Source of the DNA: Marilutibacter penaei
GTDB lineage: Bacteria > Pseudomonadota > Gammaproteobacteria > Xanthomonadales > Xanthomonadaceae
Length of the DNA stretch: 64,000 bases
Assembly (NCBI RefSeq): GCF_014145395.1
Contig: NZ_JACHTE010000003.1
Location: 186,001 to 250,000, forward strand
Direction of reading: 5' to 3'
The notes under the pieces were generated by a model. It saw only the letters and a program-made list of their open reading frames with translations, did not search any database and was not told where the DNA came from. Position numbers and translations under genes: made by a program. Below, piece after piece: positions 25,042 to 33,214 of this stretch (positions within the stretch are counted from its first letter, which is position 1; every line of letters starts with the position of its first letter).

Positions 25042-26382
25042 ATGCACCCAGCCAACTCCCCCCGTTCGACACGCGTCCTGACCGGTATCACCACCTCCGG
25101 TACCCCGCACCTGGGCAACTATGTCGGCGCGATCCGGCCCGCGGTGGCCGCGAGCAGGGGCGAAGGCGTGGAGAGTTTCTACTTCCTTGCCGACTACCAC
25201 GCGCTGATCAAGGTGCAGGACCCGGCGCGCGTACAGCGTTCGACGCTGGAGATCGCCGCGACCTGGCTTGCCTGCGGACTGGATCCCGCGAAGGTCTGGT
25301 TCTACCGCCAGAGCGACGTGCCCGAAGTGCAGGAGCTGACCTGGTTCCTGACCTGCGTGGCCGGCAAGGGCCTGTTGAACCGCGCGCACGCCTACAAGGC
25401 GGCGGTGGACCGCAACCGCGAGGTGGGCGAGGACGACGATGCGGGCGTGACCGCCGGCCTGTACATGTACCCGGTGCTGATGGCCGCGGACATCCTCATC
25501 TTCAATGCCGACAAGGTGCCGGTGGGACGGGACCAGATCCAGCACATCGAGATGGCGCGCGACTTCGGCCAGCGCTTCAACCACCTTTACGGCGAGCATT
25601 TCACCCTGCCCGAGGCGGCGATCGAGGAGAACGTGGCGACCTTGCCCGGGCTCGATGGCCGCAAGATGAGCAAGAGCTACGACAACACCATCCCGCTGTT
25701 CGCGCCGCGCGATCAGCTCAGGAAGCTGATTTTCTCGATCATCACCGATTCCTCGATGCCCGGCGAGCCCAAGCGGACGGAAGGCTCGGCGCTGTTCCAG
25801 CTCTTCCAGGCCTTTGCCAGCGAGACGGAAACGGCGGCGATGCGCAAGGCCTTCGCCGACGGCATCGGCTGGGGCGATGCCAAGCAGATGCTGTTCGAAC
25901 GCATCGACGCGGAGGTGACCCCCATGCGCGAGGCGTACGAGGCGTTGATGGCGGATCCCGCGCGGATCGAAGCCACCCTGCGCGACGGCGCCGAACGCCT
26001 GCGTGCGACCTACGCGCGACCGCTGCTGGGGCGCCTTCGGGACGCGGTGGGCCTGCGCGACCTGTCGGCGTTGCCGGCGCATGAAACCGCCGGCACCGCG
26101 AAGGTGCAGGCCGCGGTCTTCAAGCAGTACCGCGAGGCCGACGGGCGCTTTTTCTTCAAGCTGGCGCAGGGTGACCGGTTGCTGTTGCAAAGCGACGGGC
26201 ATGCCTCGCCGCGCGACGCCGGACAACTGGTGGCGCGGCTCAAGGGGGCCGCGGGCCGCGGCCTCCACCGCGCCACAGGCAGCGTTGTCCACCTTGGCGA
26301 GGACGCGGTCGGCCACCTGGGCGAGGGGGTCGAGATCGAGGAACTGGTCGCCGCGCTTTCGCAGTTCGCCGAAGAGGCCTGA
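25042..26382 (+). CDS. trpS: Tryptophan-tRNA ligase with C-terminal extension
   Basis: 446 aa. The class I signature is TTSGTPHLGNYVGA near residue 14, and KMSKS is present as GRKMSKSYDNT. Residues about 1-335 cover the usual bacterial TrpS. About 110 further residues follow, including VFKQYREADGRFFFKLAQGDRLLLQSDGHASPRDAG, which looks like a small separate domain with two similar parts (GRFFFKL, HLGEDAV). It charges tRNA-Trp. The extension's role is unknown. No Shine-Dalgarno lies close to the ATG; a TAGACT hexamer at 25009 is a possible -10. Confidence 0.93.
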   Translation: MHPANSPRSTRVLTGITTSGTPHLGNYVGAIRPAVAASRGEGVESFYFLADYHALIKVQDPARVQRSTLEIAATWLACGLDPAKVWFYRQSDVPEVQELTWFLTCVAGKGLLNRAHAYKAAVDRNREVGEDDDAGVTAGLYMYPVLMAADILIFNADKVPVGRDQIQHIEMARDFGQRFNHLYGEHFTLPEAAIEENVATLPGLDGRKMSKSYDNTIPLFAPRDQLRKLIFSIITDSSMPGEPKRTEGSALFQLFQAFASETETAAMRKAFADGIGWGDAKQMLFERIDAEVTPMREAYEALMADPARIEATLRDGAERLRATYARPLLGRLRDAVGLRDLSALPAHETAGTAKVQAAVFKQYREADGRFFFKLAQGDRLLLQSDGHASPRDAGQLVARLKGAAGRGLHRATGSVVHLGEDAVGHLGEGVEIEELVAALSQFAEEA

Positions 26383-26386
26383 GGCG

Positions 26387-26713
26387 ATGGCGCCGCTCGT
26401 CCAGCTCAACCTGGCGCTGATCCTGTTCCTGCCGTGGTTCCTCGTCGTGGGGACGTTGTTCTGGCTGTTCCCGCGCACGCCGCGGCCGCGCGGGCGTGCA
26501 CTGTTCGACGCGATGGCGCTGCTCGCCTCGGTGCTGGCCTTCCTGGTGGCCATCCATTGGGCGCACGCCATCGCGGATCCCGCGTACGGTCCGATGTGGC
26601 GCCAGGTGCTCGCCACCGCGGTGGGCTACGGCGCCTACCTGGCCGTGATGGCGGCGGCGTTCCTGTGGCGGCGGCGCTGGTTGCGAGGCGTGGCCCGGGA
26701 GGTGGCGACGTGA
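26387..26713 (+). CDS. Small membrane protein of unknown function
   Basis: 108 aa, three predicted TM helices (about residues 8-28, 43-63, 78-98), a Pro/Arg-rich cytoplasmic loop after the first, and a basic C-terminus (WRRRWLRGVAREV). No catalytic motif. It starts 4 nt after the trpS stop and overlaps the metallo-hydrolase start (GTGA), so it is part of a trpS-membrane protein-hydrolase operon. Confidence 0.8.
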   Translation: MAPLVQLNLALILFLPWFLVVGTLFWLFPRTPRPRGRALFDAMALLASVLAFLVAIHWAHAIADPAYGPMWRQVLATAVGYGAYLAVMAAAFLWRRRWLRGVAREVAT

Positions 26714-27651
26714 ACGCCGGGCACGGCATCGTCGCGATCGACACCGGATTCCACCGGCCCTGCTTCGACGCCGCTTACCTGCTGGTCGAGCGGGGGCGGG
26801 CCGCCTTCGTCGATTGCGGCACCAACCACAGCGTGCCGAGGATGCTCGGTGCGCTCGGACGTGCGGGTCTCAAGCCCGCGGACGTGGACTGGCTGGTGCT
26901 GACCCACGTCCACCTGGACCACGCCGGCGGCGCGGGGGCCCTGATGCGTGAACTCCCGAATGCCCGCCTGCTGGTGCATCCGCGTGGCGCACCCCACATG
27001 ATCGATCCTTCACGCCTGATCGCCGGCGCGACGGCGGTGTATGGCGAAGCGGAGATGACGCGCAGCTACGGGGAGATCCTGCCGGTGCCGGCCGCGCGTG
27101 TGGTCGAAGCGCCGGAGGGCTTCGCCTTCGACCTGGCGGGGCGCCCACTGCACTGCATCGACACGCCCGGGCATGCGCGGCACCACCTGTGCCTGTGGGA
27201 CGCACGCAGCCGTTGCTGGTTCACCGGCGACACCTTCGGCCTGTCCTATCGTGAGCTGGACACCGGGAACGGGCCCTTCATCCTTCCCACCACCACGCCG
27301 GTGCAGTTCGATCCGGAGGCCTTGAAGACCTCCATCGGACGCCTGCTGGAGACCGGCCCGATCGGCATGTACCTGACCCATTTCGGGCGGGTGGAGCCGC
27401 CGCAGGCACTGGCCCGGGTGCTGTGCGAACGCATCGACGCGACCGTCGAAACCACGCGGCATGTGCTGTCCGTCCCGCAGGCGGATCCGCACGGGCGGCT
27501 GGTGCAGGCCCTGCGTGCGTTGTACCTGCAGGCAACGCGTGCGCATGGCGTCGACCTGCCGGACGCGCAGGTGATCGACCTGCTTGGCGTCGACATCGAA
27601 CTGAACGCCCAGGGCCTCCAGGTCTGGTGGGCGAAGACGCACGGCGCCTGA
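26710..27651 (+). CDS. MBL-fold metallo-hydrolase
   Basis: 313 aa from a GTG that overlaps the preceding stop. The metal-binding motif THVHLDHAGG (HxHxDH) is at about residues 66-75. Further ligands are in DTPGHARHHLCLWD (His), FTGDTFG (Asp) and YLTHFGRVEP (His), giving a complete two-metal site of the glyoxalase-II/RNase Z superfamily. The C-terminal ~80 residues are helical. The substrate is unknown; a hydrolytic or thioesterase role is only a family-level statement. Confidence 0.9.
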   Translation: MNAGHGIVAIDTGFHRPCFDAAYLLVERGRAAFVDCGTNHSVPRMLGALGRAGLKPADVDWLVLTHVHLDHAGGAGALMRELPNARLLVHPRGAPHMIDPSRLIAGATAVYGEAEMTRSYGEILPVPAARVVEAPEGFAFDLAGRPLHCIDTPGHARHHLCLWDARSRCWFTGDTFGLSYRELDTGNGPFILPTTTPVQFDPEALKTSIGRLLETGPIGMYLTHFGRVEPPQALARVLCERIDATVETTRHVLSVPQADPHGRLVQALRALYLQATRAHGVDLPDAQVIDLLGVDIELNAQGLQVWWAKTHGA

Positions 27652-27774
27652 ATGGCGCCCTGAACGGTGTCTGGACGGGACCTGGACCGCTGCCCGCGTT
27701 GTGGCTGGCATCACGGGGCCTGTGTGAGCATCCGGATAGGCTTCCCGTGACCCTATCCGCGCCGCCCGATCCCC

Positions 27775-28890
27775 GTGCATTACCGCTCCCGCCCCCTGTC
27801 GCTGGTCGAATCCCCGGTGCCGCCCGCCGAATCGCGCCGGCAGGCGGCGCTGCAGGCCTACGACATCCTCGACACCGCGCCCGAGCAGGCCTACGACGAC
27901 CTCGTCCGCCTGGCGGTGATGCTGTGCGGCACGCCGGCGGCGATGATCTCGCTGATCGACGATGACCGGCAGTGGTTCAAGGCGAAGCGGGGCCTGGACG
28001 TCGAACAGACCCCTCGCGGCGAGGCGATCTGCGACCACGCGATCCGCAGTCCGGGCCAATTGCTCGAGGTGCCTGATACGCGACTCGATCCGCGCTTCAG
28101 CACGCTCTCGCTGGACGTGGGCGGGCAGCCGTTGCGCTTCTATGCGGGCGTGCCGTTGCGCACGCCCGCCGGCGATGCGCTCGGCACGATCTGCGTGGTG
28201 GACGTGGTGCCGCGCGAACTCGACGAGGCGCAGCGGGAGGGACTGAAAGTGCTGGGCCGGCAGGTGGAAAACCTGCTGGAGCTGCGGCGCTACGCCCTCA
28301 AGCAGCGACGCCTGCTGGTCGAGCGCGAAGCCCTCGCGCAGGGCCTGGAGGAGGCGCGCGCGGACCTGGTGCGACGGAACGAGCAGTTGCAGCACCGTGC
28401 CCACCACGACCAGTTGACCGGCCTGCTGAACCGCGTGGGGCTGGCCCAGTTGCGCGAGGATCCGGCCACGATGGCGCGCCTGCTCGGGGCCCCTTACAGC
28501 CTGATGCTGATCGACGTCGACCACTTCAAGCAGGTGAACGATGTCCACGGGCATCTGTTGGGCGACCGCGCGCTGCAGGCGGTCGCCGACGCGGTGGAGC
28601 AGTCGATCCGCTCCGGCGACGTGGCCGTGCGCTACGGTGGCGAGGAGATCCTGGTGGTGCTGCCGGGCACGCGGCTCGCCGATGCCGTCGAAGTGGGTGA
28701 ACGCATCCGTCGCCGGGTCAGGCGCGCGCCCCTGCCGTTCCCGCTGAGCGTGTCGGTGGGCGTGGCGAGTGGCGAACCCGACACCCGCCAGGTCGAGCAT
28801 GTGTTCGACCGCGCCGACCAGGCGCTCTACCGCGCGAAGGCCTCGGGGCGGAACCGGGTCATCGCCGACGACACGCCGAACGTCGCCTGA
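27775..28890 (+). CDS. GAF-GGDEF diguanylate cyclase
   Basis: 371 aa from a GTG. Residues about 25-165 are a GAF domain (SRRQAALQAYDILDTAPEQAYDDLVRLAV and GTICVVDVVPREL). A coiled-coil linker spans about 175-205, then a GGDEF domain to about 365. The active-site motif is GGEEI in VRYGGEEILVV; the last position is Ile rather than Phe. An RxxD inhibitory site (RSGD) precedes it by five residues. It should make cyclic di-GMP from GTP, with feedback control, under control of a signal or partner bound by GAF. No membrane helix. Monocistronic. Confidence 0.9.
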   Translation: MHYRSRPLSLVESPVPPAESRRQAALQAYDILDTAPEQAYDDLVRLAVMLCGTPAAMISLIDDDRQWFKAKRGLDVEQTPRGEAICDHAIRSPGQLLEVPDTRLDPRFSTLSLDVGGQPLRFYAGVPLRTPAGDALGTICVVDVVPRELDEAQREGLKVLGRQVENLLELRRYALKQRRLLVEREALAQGLEEARADLVRRNEQLQHRAHHDQLTGLLNRVGLAQLREDPATMARLLGAPYSLMLIDVDHFKQVNDVHGHLLGDRALQAVADAVEQSIRSGDVAVRYGGEEILVVLPGTRLADAVEVGERIRRRVRRAPLPFPLSVSVGVASGEPDTRQVEHVFDRADQALYRAKASGRNRVIADDTPNVA

Positions 28891-28896
28891 GGCCCG

Positions 28897-29283
28897 TTAG
28901 TCCCAGGCGTTGGGCGGGTGCCCGCGTTCCGGCGTCTTCATCCGCACCACGCAGAAGCGCTGGCCCGTGGGCGCTTCCATCACCCACCAGCGTTTGACGA
29001 AGGCGACCTTGCGCGCGCCCAGCGCCTCCAGCCGCGCCGCCTCGGCGTCGATATCGTCGGCTTCGATGTCCAGGTGCACGCGCGAGGCGTGGTCGACCTT
29101 CTGCACTTCGATATGGAGATCGCCCGGGGTGTCGCCGAACTGCTGGTACTCGGCGCTGTCGTCGCCCGCGTCGCGGTCGGCGATGCGCACGCCCAGGGCC
29201 TGGCTCCAGAAGTCCGCCGCGGCATCGAGGTCGTCGGTGCGGCAATCAATGATGAATCCGGCCAGTCGGCTGCGGTGGGGCAT
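28897..29283 (-). CDS. VOC-family (glyoxalase-like) protein
   Basis: 128 aa with the paired beta-alpha-beta-beta-beta units of the VOC fold: IIDCRTDDLDAAADFWSQALG at the start, VHLDIEADDIDAEAARLEALGA in the middle and WWVMEAPTGQRFCVVR near the end. Such small proteins bind a metal and act as lyases, dioxygenases or resistance proteins; no specific role can be given. It converges with the cyclase gene, with only 6 bp between stops. Confidence 0.85.
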   Translation of the reverse strand: MPHRSRLAGFIIDCRTDDLDAAADFWSQALGVRIADRDAGDDSAEYQQFGDTPGDLHIEVQKVDHASRVHLDIEADDIDAEAARLEALGARKVAFVKRWWVMEAPTGQRFCVVRMKTPERGHPPNAWD

Positions 29284-29422
29284 GGCATCGCTCCGTGGGC
29301 TTGGCCCGATCCTACGCCGGACCGATCAACGGCGGGCGTCATGCGTCGGCGATTGCTGACAACGCCCTGGCAGCAGCGCCGACCCCATGGGACGCCGGCG
29401 GGGCAAGTCGCATGCTTCCGCC

Positions 29423-29478
29423 GATTCCCGATTCCCGATTCCCGATTCCCGATTCCCGATTCCCGATTCCCGATTCCC
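29423..29478. repeat. Heptanucleotide tandem repeat (GATTCCC)8
   Basis: Eight perfect head-to-tail copies of GATTCCC, followed by a diverged GACTC. It lies between the VOC gene and the E2 gene, ending 4 bp from the E2 stop codon. The unit length of 7 and perfect identity suggest slippage-prone, recently expanded DNA. All frames are open because 7 is not a multiple of 3. Not a CRISPR: no spacers. Confidence 0.97.
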
Positions 29479-29482
29479 GACT

Positions 29483-30880
29483 CTAGTCCGCCAGGGCGAG
29501 GTCGTCGATCATCGCGCGCAGGAAGCGCGCCGCCTCGCCGCCGGTGCAGGCGCGGTGGTCGAAGGTCACCGACAGCGGGATGACCTTGTGCGCTTCCACG
29601 CCGCCCATCACCGGTGTCATCTGGTGGCGGCCACGGCCGGCGGCGATGATCGCCACGCAGGGCGGCACGACCACCGGGGTGGCATAACGGCCGGCGAACA
29701 TGCCGAAGTTCGACAGCGAGATCGTGTAGCCGGTCAGTTCCGACGCCGGGATGCTGCGATCCTCGACCTGGGTGCGCAGGCGGTTGACCGCCTCGCGCAC
29801 GCCGCGCGCGTCGAGCACGTCGGCGTTGCGCAGCGCCGGTACGAACAGCCCGTCCTCGGTGTCCACGGCGATGCCGATGTCGACATGTGGGTGGAGCGTG
29901 CGGGTGAGCTGGTCGCCGTCGAACCAGGCGTTCAGCGCCGGCACCGCCTTGCAGGCCGCGACGATCGCCCGCACCAGGCGGCCGGTGATGTCGTTGCCGG
30001 CGGTCCATGCGTGGATGTCGGCGTCGTCCGACAGCGTGGTCGGGACGACCTTGCTGTGCGCGTCGGCCATCACCCGCGCCATGTTCCGGCGCACGCCCTT
30101 GAGCTGCTCGGGCTGGCCGCTGGCGACGGCGCCCGGTGGGCGCGTGCGCATCGGGCGTCCGGCCTGCGACAGCGTCGAGCGCTGCGCGGCAGCGGGCGCC
30201 GCGGCCGGCGGCGACGCGCGGGCCGCTTCGTTGCGCGGCGTCGCGCCGATCGCGGCGCTGCCGTCCGCCGCCGCCTGCTTCACGTCGGCCATCGTGACCA
30301 CGCCGTCGGCGCCGGTGGCCGTGACCCGGGCCAGGTCGACCTTGAGCTTGCGGGCCATCGCACGCACCGCGGGCATGGCCTTGACGCCGCCCACGCTGCT
30401 GGCGCGTTCGCTGTGCACGGTGTCGGAGGACTGCATGGCGCCGACCACGGTGCCACTGTCGGCGCGTTCGGCGTTGGACGTCGGGGCCGGCGTGCCGGCG
30501 TCGCTGATCGCGCCGCCCTCGTCGGAAGCCACGACCTTGTCGTCCGGCGCCGGATCCTGGCTGCCCACGCTGTCATGGTCGCCGCCACCGTGGTGGTGGC
30601 CGGTGTCCTGGCCTTCGGCGCGCTGCGGCATCGAGGGATCGACTTCGAACTCGGCGAGCATCCGCCCGGTGACGATCACGTCGCCCGCGGCGCCGGCAAG
30701 CTTGAGTACCTTGCCCGAGACGGGCGAGGGCACCTCGACGACGGCCTTGGCGGTTTCCATCGAGACCAGGTTGTCGTCCAGGCGGATCGTGTCGCCCTCC
30801 TTGACGAACCACTCGACGATGGTTGCGTCCGGCAGGCCTTCGCCGAGGTCGGGCAGGTGGAAGGTTTTCTTGTGGCTCAT
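29483..30880 (-). CDS. 2-oxo acid dehydrogenase E2 (dihydrolipoyl acyltransferase)
   Basis: 465 aa. The lipoyl domain (residues about 4-78) has the lipoylated lysine in SMETAKAVVEV. A long Asp/Gly/Ala/Ser-rich linker (about 80-165) follows, then the peripheral subunit-binding domain (MPAVRAMARKLKVDLARVTATGADGVV), and the catalytic domain from about 230. The catalytic motif reads FDHRACTGGEAARF, where classical E2s have DHRxxDG, so Thr replaces the usual Asp. It transfers acyl groups to CoA. With the adjacent E1 genes the branched-chain type is most likely. No E3 gene is adjacent. Confidence 0.92.
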   Translation of the reverse strand: MSHKKTFHLPDLGEGLPDATIVEWFVKEGDTIRLDDNLVSMETAKAVVEVPSPVSGKVLKLAGAAGDVIVTGRMLAEFEVDPSMPQRAEGQDTGHHHGGGDHDSVGSQDPAPDDKVVASDEGGAISDAGTPAPTSNAERADSGTVVGAMQSSDTVHSERASSVGGVKAMPAVRAMARKLKVDLARVTATGADGVVTMADVKQAAADGSAAIGATPRNEAARASPPAAAPAAAQRSTLSQAGRPMRTRPPGAVASGQPEQLKGVRRNMARVMADAHSKVVPTTLSDDADIHAWTAGNDITGRLVRAIVAACKAVPALNAWFDGDQLTRTLHPHVDIGIAVDTEDGLFVPALRNADVLDARGVREAVNRLRTQVEDRSIPASELTGYTISLSNFGMFAGRYATPVVVPPCVAIIAAGRGRHQMTPVMGGVEAHKVIPLSVTFDHRACTGGEAARFLRAMIDDLALAD

Positions 30881-30902
30881 GGGGGTCCCTGGAAGTCGTC
30901 GG

Positions 30903-31937
30903 TCAGCCGTTCGCGAGGGCGCGTCTGGCCGCGGCGACGATGCGATCGACGCCGGGCAGGTACTTCATCTCGAGGCGGAACAGCGGGATGTGGGTGTCGT
31001 AACCGGTGACGCGTTCGACCGGCGCGAGCAGGTCGTACATCGACTCCTCGGCCAGGCGCGCGGCGATCTCGGCGCCGAAGCCGGCGGTCTTCGGGGCTTC
31101 ATGGACGATCACGCAGCGGCCGGTGCGCGACACTGATTCGGCGATGGTGGCGAAGTCGAGCGGGCGCAGCGTGGCAACGTCGATCACCTCGGCGCTGATG
31201 CCGTCGGCGGCCAGTTTGTCGGCGGCCTCGAGGGTTTCCTTCACCTGCGCGCCCCAGGTCACCAGGGTCACGTCGCTGCCGTCGCGCAGCACGTAGCACA
31301 CGTCCAGCGGCAGCGCCTCGCCGTCGTCGGGCACCACTTCCTTGTACTGGCGGTAGATGCGCTTGGGCTCGAAGAAGATCACCGGGTCCGGGTCGCGGAT
31401 CGCGGCCAGCAGCAGGCCGTAGGCACGGGCGGGCGAGGAGGGCATCACGACCCGCAGGCCGGGCACGTTGGTGAAGATCGCCTCGTTGGCCTCGCTGTGG
31501 TGTTCCGGCGCGCGGATGCCGCCGCCCCAGGGCACGCGCAGCACCATCGGGCAGGTCAGGCGGCCGCGGGTGCGGTAGCGGAAGCGCGCGGCATGGCAGA
31601 CGATGTGGTCGACCATGGGGTACATGAAGCCATCGAACTGCGACTCGGCGACCGGCTTCATGCCCTGGCTGGCCAGACCGACGGTCAGGCCGGCGATGGT
31701 CGTTTCGTCCAGGGGCGTGTCGAGCACGCGCTCGGGCCCGAACTGCTGCTGCAGCCCGGCGGTCGCGCGGAACACGCCGCCATTGACGCCGACGTCCTCG
31801 CCCAGCACGAGCACGCTGTCGTCGACGCGCATCTCGTGGGCCAGGGCCTGGGTAATGGCCTCGATCAGGGTGATCGCCGCGGGGGTGTCGGCCGCGTTCG
31901 CGGCGGCGGGCTTGCGGGTGGCGACGGTGTCGTTCAT
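30903..31937 (-). CDS. 2-oxo acid dehydrogenase E1 beta subunit
   Basis: 344 aa transketolase-like subunit. TLIEAITQALAHEM and VLVLGEDVGVNGGVFRATAGL are the N-terminal signature; the conserved glutamate in GEDVG contacts ThDP. The segment VPWGGGIRAPEHHSEANEA and the C-terminal domain (VTLVTWGAQVKETLEAAD) complete it. Together with E1 alpha it decarboxylates 2-oxo acids and reductively acylates the E2 lipoyl group. ATG overlaps the E1 alpha stop (ATGA). Branched-chain specificity is inferred from the alpha2-beta2 architecture; pyruvate cannot be excluded. Confidence 0.92.
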   Translation of the reverse strand: MNDTVATRKPAAANAADTPAAITLIEAITQALAHEMRVDDSVLVLGEDVGVNGGVFRATAGLQQQFGPERVLDTPLDETTIAGLTVGLASQGMKPVAESQFDGFMYPMVDHIVCHAARFRYRTRGRLTCPMVLRVPWGGGIRAPEHHSEANEAIFTNVPGLRVVMPSSPARAYGLLLAAIRDPDPVIFFEPKRIYRQYKEVVPDDGEALPLDVCYVLRDGSDVTLVTWGAQVKETLEAADKLAADGISAEVIDVATLRPLDFATIAESVSRTGRCVIVHEAPKTAGFGAEIAARLAEESMYDLLAPVERVTGYDTHIPLFRLEMKYLPGVDRIVAAARRALANG

Positions 31938-33022
31938 GCGCGTGCCTCCTTCGCCTTGCGGTCGAGCGCGATGGCCGCCTCGCGCTGCTCCAGCAGGTCC
32001 GGCGGCGGATCGGCGTACAGGAAGTCGAACATCGCCTCGACCGGCTGCACCGGGGTTTCCAGATAGGCGTTGATCTCGACGTCCACCTTGCGGCCGCATT
32101 CCTCGATCCAGGCCTTCTCGTCGTCTTCGCTCCAGACGCCCTGCGCGGTGAGGTAGGTCCGCAAGCGGGTCATCGGGTCGCGCGTCCAGGCGTCCTTGAC
32201 CTCGGCGTCGTCGCGGTAGCGGCGCGCATCGTCGGCGGTGGTGTGGTCGTGCAGGCGGTAGGTGAGGAACTCGATCACGCTGCCGCCCTCGCCATTGCGT
32301 GCGCGCTCGGCGCAGCGGCGCATGCCCTCGAGCACGGCGACCAGGTCGTTGCCATCGACCTGCAGGCAGTGCAGGCCGCCGGCCAGGCCCTTCTGCGCCA
32401 GGGTCCGGGCGCCGGTCTGGGCCGAGCGCGGCACCGAAATGGCCCAGCCGTTGTTCACCACGCACAGGATCAGCGGCAGCTCGTACGCACCGGCGGAATT
32501 GAGCGCGGCGTAGAAGTCGGTCTTCGACGAGCCGCCATCGCCGCAACACGCCACCGCGAGCTGCTTCTGCTTGCGCAGCTTGAACGCCAGCGCGGCGCCG
32601 GCCGCGTGCAGGCACTGGGTGGAGATCGGCACCGACCAGCTGAAGTCGTTGCGCGGACCCTCGAAGTCGTTGCCGCGTTCGTCGCCACCCCAGTAGAGCA
32701 GGATCTCGCGTGCCTGCACGCCGCGCATGAACTGGGCGCCGTACTCGCGATAGCTGGGGGCGAACACGTCGTCCTTTTCCATCGACGCGCCGATGCCGAC
32801 GTGGGTCGCCTCGTGGCCGAGGCAGGACGCGTAGGTACCCAGCTTGCCGGTGCGCTGCAGGGCGATCGCCTTGGTATCGAAGGTGCGGACGAACAGCATC
32901 TGCCTGAACAGCGGCAGCAGGGCCTTCGGGTCCTTGAATGCGGCGGGGAACTCGCCGACGGGCGTGCCGTCGGGGCCAAGGTATTGCAGGTACTCGATCT
33001 CGAACTTCGCGGCGATGCTCAT
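31934..33022 (-). CDS. 2-oxo acid dehydrogenase E1 alpha subunit
   Basis: 362 aa. The ThDP motif is GDGGSSKTDFYAALN followed after about 25 residues by VVNNGWAIS. FVRTFDTKAIALQRTGKLGTYASCLGHEA marks the branched-chain-like E1 alpha family, and the loop LTYRLHDHTTADDARRYR is the usual flexible segment near the active site. First gene of the E1 alpha-E1 beta-E2 operon. Known: branched-chain E1 supplies acyl-CoA starters for the iso-fatty acids that are abundant in xanthomonads, so the operon would also feed membrane and signal fatty acids. Confidence 0.92.
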   Translation of the reverse strand: MSIAAKFEIEYLQYLGPDGTPVGEFPAAFKDPKALLPLFRQMLFVRTFDTKAIALQRTGKLGTYASCLGHEATHVGIGASMEKDDVFAPSYREYGAQFMRGVQAREILLYWGGDERGNDFEGPRNDFSWSVPISTQCLHAAGAALAFKLRKQKQLAVACCGDGGSSKTDFYAALNSAGAYELPLILCVVNNGWAISVPRSAQTGARTLAQKGLAGGLHCLQVDGNDLVAVLEGMRRCAERARNGEGGSVIEFLTYRLHDHTTADDARRYRDDAEVKDAWTRDPMTRLRTYLTAQGVWSEDDEKAWIEECGRKVDVEINAYLETPVQPVEAMFDFLYADPPPDLLEQREAAIALDRKAKEARA

Positions 33023-33111
33023 CGCGACCTGGATCCTCGCGGGGGAATCGCCCGATGATAACGAAGGAAACTGATTCCCCCGTTGCGCGCTGCGGCATGC
33101 GGATCGCGTCG

Positions 33112-33145
33112 AAAAACGCTACGCAGGGCCCTTGACGGCCCTGCG
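33112..33145 (-). terminator. Intrinsic terminator of the nuclease gene
   Basis: A 9-bp perfect stem (33122-33130 with 33137-33145) with a 6-nt loop. On the minus strand it is followed within 5 nt by T5. A second 9-bp inverted repeat (33153-33161/33177-33185) lies just before it. Confidence 0.8.
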
Positions 33146-33214
33146 GGTGCCTGCCTGCCGCCCGGAGCCGCCCGGAGCGGCAGGCCTGCCTCCGGGCGGG
33201 TTTCCGGCCTGGCC

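Noticed and set aside
29423-29478. GATTCCC array considered as a CRISPR
   Set aside because: Units are 7 bp and directly abutting; there are no spacers and no cas genes.
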